A stretch of DNA of 10,004 nucleotides from Pseudomonadota bacterium (GTDB taxonomy: Bacteria; Pseudomonadota; Alphaproteobacteria; Rhizobiales; Beijerinckiaceae), in NCBI GenBank assembly GCA_023386155.1, contig JAEWKH010000166.1, forward strand, positions 1 to 10,004, read 5' to 3'. Below the pieces are notes generated by a model. That model was not told the DNA's origin and made no database searches. It was given only the letters and a program-made list of their open reading frames with translations. Both the position numbers and the translations under genes were made by a program. The number at the start of each line of letters is the position of its first letter. The stretch's first letter is position 1. Shown in pieces: positions 7,718-10,004 of this stretch.

Positions 7718-8047
7718 ATGAGAACAGCGATCCTTTCCTTGAGCCTGACGGGATTGCTGGCGCTGCCGCTGGCCGCCTGCAATCAGACCGCCTCGGCCCC
7801 TGCCCCCGCGAGCGCCAGCGTCACGCCGTCCGGCTTCCGCATGCCGGAAGGGTCGGGCTGCAAGGGGGAGATCGACCGATACCGCGCCGTGATGAGCAAC
7901 GACCTTGCCATGGGGCACGTGAACCAGTCGGTCTATAACCGGGTCGACGGCGAGATGGACCAGGCGGAGGCCGCCTGCGCCGGCGGGCGCGACGCGGAGG
8001 CCGTGCGCATTGTCAACGCCTCGAAATCCCGGCACGGCTATCGCTGA
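7718..8047 (+). CDS. Small secreted lipoprotein of unknown function
   Basis: A 109-residue protein. I do not recognise a named family. The first 20 residues are a lipoprotein signal peptide: Arg near the start, a hydrophobic stretch (AILSLSLTGLLALPL) and the lipobox L18-A-A-C21, so it should be cut before C21 and lipid-anchored, probably in the periplasm-facing envelope. An Ala/Pro/Ser linker follows (about 25-38), then a compact acidic/polar domain with two further Cys (C48 and C87) that could form a disulfide. The start at 7718 is chosen because AGGAG lies 7 bases upstream and it begins the signal peptide. An in-frame extension to 7676 would bury the signal sequence. It is divergent from leuA and convergent with the Nudix gene. 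No function is proposed. Confidence 0.85.
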   Translation: MRTAILSLSLTGLLALPLAACNQTASAPAPASASVTPSGFRMPEGSGCKGEIDRYRAVMSNDLAMGHVNQSVYNRVDGEMDQAEAACAGGRDAEAVRIVNASKSRHGYR

Positions 8048-8061
8048 TCCTACACATCAAC

Positions 8062-8088
8062 GATGCGCTCTTTGAAGAGTAGAGCATC
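8062..8088. repeat. Hairpin between convergent genes
   Basis: GATGC (8062-8066) pairs with GCATC (8084-8088), and CTCT (8068-8071) with AGAG (8076-8079) around a TTGA loop, with a small internal asymmetry. It sits 14 bases after the lipoprotein stop. It could act as a terminator for one or both convergent genes, but there is no T run. It shares its right arm with the adjacent inverted repeat. Confidence 0.4.
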
Positions 8089-8131
8089 TAATGGATCATG
8101 AAAGCGGCAACCACTTTCAGGTCCGATGCTC
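8082..8131. repeat. Imperfect inverted repeat overlapping the Nudix 3' end
   Basis: Outer arms GAGCATC (8082-8088) and GATGCTC (8125-8131) pair perfectly. Further in, GGA (8093-8095) pairs with TCC (8122-8124) and TGAAAG (8099-8104) with CTTTCA (8114-8119). The style (GAGCATC..., internal AAGTGG-like block) resembles Rhizobiales intergenic repeats as I recall them. The Nudix stop codon (8117-8119) is inside it. Confidence 0.5.
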
Positions 8132-8833
8132 GAAAACCCATTCGAAGAAGGATTGCAGGAACAGCGGCATCCGCTCCGGGTCGATGTCCTCCGTCCCGCG
8201 GACGATCCGCACGCCCTGCAGTTCCGGCTTGGGCTGGGCCGCGATATTGGCGCGGATCCTCGCCGCGCCCTCCTCGGCCGTGACCGACAGGGTCACCATC
8301 CGCATGAGCGCGATGGTCGGCCAGCGCCGGACGACGATCCACTCGTCGTCCACGTGGTAATCGCCCTCGGAGAGCCCCGTCTCCTCGGCCAGTTCGCGGG
8401 TGAGGCTGGCGGCGAGATCGACCGAGCCGTCGGGCTCCAGGTCGTGCAGGTCGGGCGTGCCGGCCGGGAAATAGATCCGCCCCGCATTGGCCGTGCCCTC
8501 CACCATGACGCCGCAGATGAAGGCGCCGTCAGATCCCCGCAACGCGCCCATGGCAAAGCCGTTGGCGATGGCCGGGTCGGGGTAGCCGGCATCGATCCAG
8601 GCCAGGAAGTCCGCGTAATCGACCTCGAAATAGGTGTTGCGGCAGACGTCGCCCTCGAAATCAAGGCCCTGGAGCAGAAGCACCCGGCCATTGAACATCA
8701 GCGCCGCGCTCGCCTTGCGCCGCGCCCAGTTCTCCTCGACGAAGGCGCGGTTCTGCTGCGGCCAGAGCCAGTCGAAAGGCCGGCAGCAGGCCTCGACGCG
8801 CGAGACGCGCCGGATCGCGATGTCACGATTCAT
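8117..8833 (-). CDS. Nudix hydrolase family protein
   Basis: A 238-residue protein that would hydrolyse a nucleoside diphosphate linked to another group, or a related pyrophosphate. The substrate is unknown. The catalytic half of the Nudix box is clear: R146-E-L-A-E150-E151-T-G-L, where the Glu residues bind Mg2+. The front half does not follow the usual Gx5Ex7 spacing: a loop (GTPDLHDLEPDGSVDL, about 125-140) precedes it after the conserved IYFPAG strand. The N-terminal ~110 residues hold conserved-looking aromatic segments (FDWLWPQQNRAFVEENW) of unknown role. The start at 8833 is chosen because its ATG overlaps the phzF-like stop (ATGA, 8830-8833), indicating translational coupling. The last few residues are encoded within an inverted repeat. 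Confidence 0.85.
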   Translation of the reverse strand: MNRDIAIRRVSRVEACCRPFDWLWPQQNRAFVEENWARRKASAALMFNGRVLLLQGLDFEGDVCRNTYFEVDYADFLAWIDAGYPDPAIANGFAMGALRGSDGAFICGVMVEGTANAGRIYFPAGTPDLHDLEPDGSVDLAASLTRELAEETGLSEGDYHVDDEWIVVRRWPTIALMRMVTLSVTAEEGAARIRANIAAQPKPELQGVRIVRGTEDIDPERMPLFLQSFFEWVFEHRT

Positions 8834-9735
8834 GCAAGAATCTCGCCGCGGCTCACCATCACCGCGCCGCCGCCAATCTCCGCCGACTCGAGGGCTCCGC
8901 CCTTGATCACCATCTGGAGGACGATCTCGCTCGGGCGTCCCATCTCGACACCCTGCTCGATGACGATGTTGTGCTCGCCGTCTCCCAGGGGCTCGCATTG
9001 CATGAGGGCGCCCGCGAAGGCAGCGGCGGCGGAACCGGTCGCCGGGTCTTCGGCGACGCCCATGCCGGGACCGTACATGCGCGCGCGGAACCTCAAGCCC
9101 TCCGCGTCGGGGATGCGGGCATAGACATAGGCCGACGGATGATCGCTGTCGCCGAAGGCCTTGTCGAAGGCTTCATTGTGCGGCCGGGAGCGCGCCAGCG
9201 CGTCGAGGGACGAGACCGGGACGAGATCATAGGCCACGCCGGCGGAATGCCGGCTCGGGATGTGCTGGCCGAAGCCGATCTCCGTCGGGTCGAGGCCCAG
9301 CGCCCAGGCGCAGTCCTTGGTCTCCTTGCCCTCGCCCCAGACGAAAGGCAGGCGCGGCAGGCGAAAGCGCGCCGTGCCGCTCGTCGCATCCTTCACCTCG
9401 ACCGCGCAGGGGACGATACCGACCTTCTCCTTGAGGCCGAACGCCACCGCGCCCTCCTGGCCATTCTGGTCGAGAAGCGCCAGCAGCACCGCCGTCCCGA
9501 CCGTGGGATGGCCCGCGAAGGGCAGCTCGCGCGCCGGCGTGAAGATGCGGATGTCGGCGCGCTGGCGCGGCTCGGACGGGGGGAGGACGAAGACGGTCTC
9601 CGAGAGATTGAACTCCTTGGCGATCCGCTGCATGCCCGCATCGTCCAGCCCTTCGGCTTCCAGCACGACCGCGAGGGGGTTTCCGGCAAAGCGCTCGGAT
9701 GTGAAGACGTCGAGGGTGACGTAACGGCGAGACAT
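8830..9735 (-). CDS. PhzF family isomerase/epimerase-like protein
   Basis: A 301-residue protein with the diaminopimelate-epimerase-like two-domain fold of the PhzF family. Conserved segments in order: RFAGNPLAVV (about 15-24), NLSETVFV with the putative catalytic E46, FTPARELPFAGHPTVGTA with H76, and GVAEDPATGSAAAAF with D230. Length is close to the usual 260-300 residues. PhzF itself isomerises a phenazine precursor, but most members have no known substrate and there is no phenazine cluster here, so that role should not be assumed. Start: ATG at 9735 with a GAGG-type site about 10 bases upstream. The frame continues upstream to 9972 without a stop, but the conserved domain begins at this ATG and the extension lacks similarity and crosses palindromes. 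It is first gene of an operon with the Nudix gene. Confidence 0.92.
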   Translation of the reverse strand: MSRRYVTLDVFTSERFAGNPLAVVLEAEGLDDAGMQRIAKEFNLSETVFVLPPSEPRQRADIRIFTPARELPFAGHPTVGTAVLLALLDQNGQEGAVAFGLKEKVGIVPCAVEVKDATSGTARFRLPRLPFVWGEGKETKDCAWALGLDPTEIGFGQHIPSRHSAGVAYDLVPVSSLDALARSRPHNEAFDKAFGDSDHPSAYVYARIPDAEGLRFRARMYGPGMGVAEDPATGSAAAAFAGALMQCEPLGDGEHNIVIEQGVEMGRPSEIVLQMVIKGGALESAEIGGGAVMVSRGEILA

Positions 9736-9793
9736 ACGGATCTGACCTCTGCGGGAGCCTTCGGGAAGGGGATGATCGATTCTCCAGCCCCGG

Positions 9794-9822
9794 ATGAGGT
9801 ACCGCCGGGCGCTTCCTGTCAA
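9794..9822 (-). promoter_or_regulatory. Possible promoter of the phzF-like/Nudix operon
   Basis: A perfect TTGACA (9817-9822 on the - strand) is followed after 17 bases by CCTCAT (9794-9799), which matches the -10 consensus in only three of six positions. Its position, about 60 bases before the phzF-like ATG, fits, but the weak -10 keeps this tentative. Confidence 0.35.
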
Positions 9823-9874
9823 CCAGACGTGGAATCGTCCTTGCAGAGGTACGCAGTCGCTGTTTCCCTCCTCA

Positions 9875-9900
9875 CCCATCTCAGGCCTGCCTGAGATGGG
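9875..9900. repeat. Perfect 11-bp palindrome
   Basis: CCCATCTCAGG (9875-9885) and CCTGAGATGGG (9890-9900) form a perfect stem around a 4-base loop. It lies upstream of the phzF-like gene and is the first of three palindromes in a row. It has no T run, so a terminator is unlikely. Confidence 0.8.
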
Positions 9901-9907
9901 CATCCTC

Positions 9908-9952
9908 TTGCGCAAGTCGGGAACACCCGACCCGGATCCCGGGTGTTCCCGA
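9908..9952. repeat. Repeat unit 1 with 13-bp inverted arms
   Basis: TCGGGAACACCCG (9917-9929) has its exact reverse complement at 9940-9952. An inner near-palindrome (ACCCGG, ATC, CCGGGT at 9930-9944) offers an alternative fold. The left 24 bases (9908-9931) recur at 9965-9988. Confidence 0.8.
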
Positions 9953-9964
9953 GATCCGTTCTTG

Positions 9965-9993
9965 TTGCGCAAGTCGGGAACACCCGACTTGCG
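9965..9993. repeat. Repeat unit 2 with perfect 11-bp palindrome
   Basis: Bases 9965-9988 repeat 9908-9931 exactly (24 bases). Here the unit completes a perfect stem: CGCAAGTCGGG (9968-9978), loop AACA, CCCGACTTGCG (9983-9993). The cluster may continue past the window end. Confidence 0.8.
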
Positions 9994-10004
9994 ATGGGGA
10001 GGGG

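Noticed and set aside
8126..9124. 332-codon + strand frame over the Nudix and phzF-like genes
   Set aside because: It is antisense to two recognised coupled genes, with typical shadow composition.
8971..9894. 307-codon + strand frame over the phzF-like gene
   Set aside because: It is a mirror of the PhzF coding frame with no domain and no ribosome binding site.
9907..9993. Possible CRISPR array from the 24-bp direct repeats
   Set aside because: There are only two copies, the spacer-sized gap itself contains an inverted copy of the repeat core, and no cas genes are present.

Overview
The window looks like chromosomal DNA from a high-GC alphaproteobacterium, most likely a Hyphomicrobiales/Rhizobiales member near Methylobacteriaceae (Microvirga or Methylobacterium type). 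This is inferred from the GC-rich codon use, the protein style of LeuA and the small lipoprotein, and intergenic palindromic repeats that resemble ones I recall from that group. No rRNA or taxon-defining marker is present, so the genus is a guess.

Left part (1-4932, + strand) is a restriction/defence module. It holds the 3' part of a GmrSD-like gene (end of DUF262, then DUF1524 HNH-type nuclease, then DUF5655), which overlaps by 4 bp (GTGA) a complete 1156-residue type I restriction subunit R of the EcoEI class. That HsdR has all helicase motifs and a PD-(D/E)xK site, plus an N-terminal DUF4145-like domain and coiled coil. HsdM and HsdS, if present, lie upstream of the window. The module ends in a hairpin and a repeat-like stretch, then meets a tRNA-Lys(CTT) gene on the - strand whose 3' end faces it. 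This is the geometry expected for a tRNA-bordered island, although no integrase is visible.

Middle part (5244-7717): a gene-free stretch with an inverted pair of Rhizobiales-style palindromic repeats, then leuA (2-isopropylmalate synthase, - strand) with an intrinsic terminator just after its stop. Upstream of leuA is what looks like a complete leucine attenuation leader: a sigma70-like promoter, a 31-codon leader peptide with four consecutive Leu codons and a Leu-Pro-Gly lead-in, and two mutually exclusive RNA hairpins before the leuA ribosome binding site. I regard this as the best regulatory find of the window.

Right part (7718-10004): a small secreted lipoprotein gene (+) that converges on a two-gene - strand operon, phzF-like isomerase followed by a Nudix hydrolase with a 4-bp ATGA overlap. 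The Nudix stop codon lies inside an inverted-repeat element. The last 130 bases hold a cluster of perfect palindromes and a 24-bp direct repeat.

No CRISPR array, transposase, integrase or phage gene was seen.
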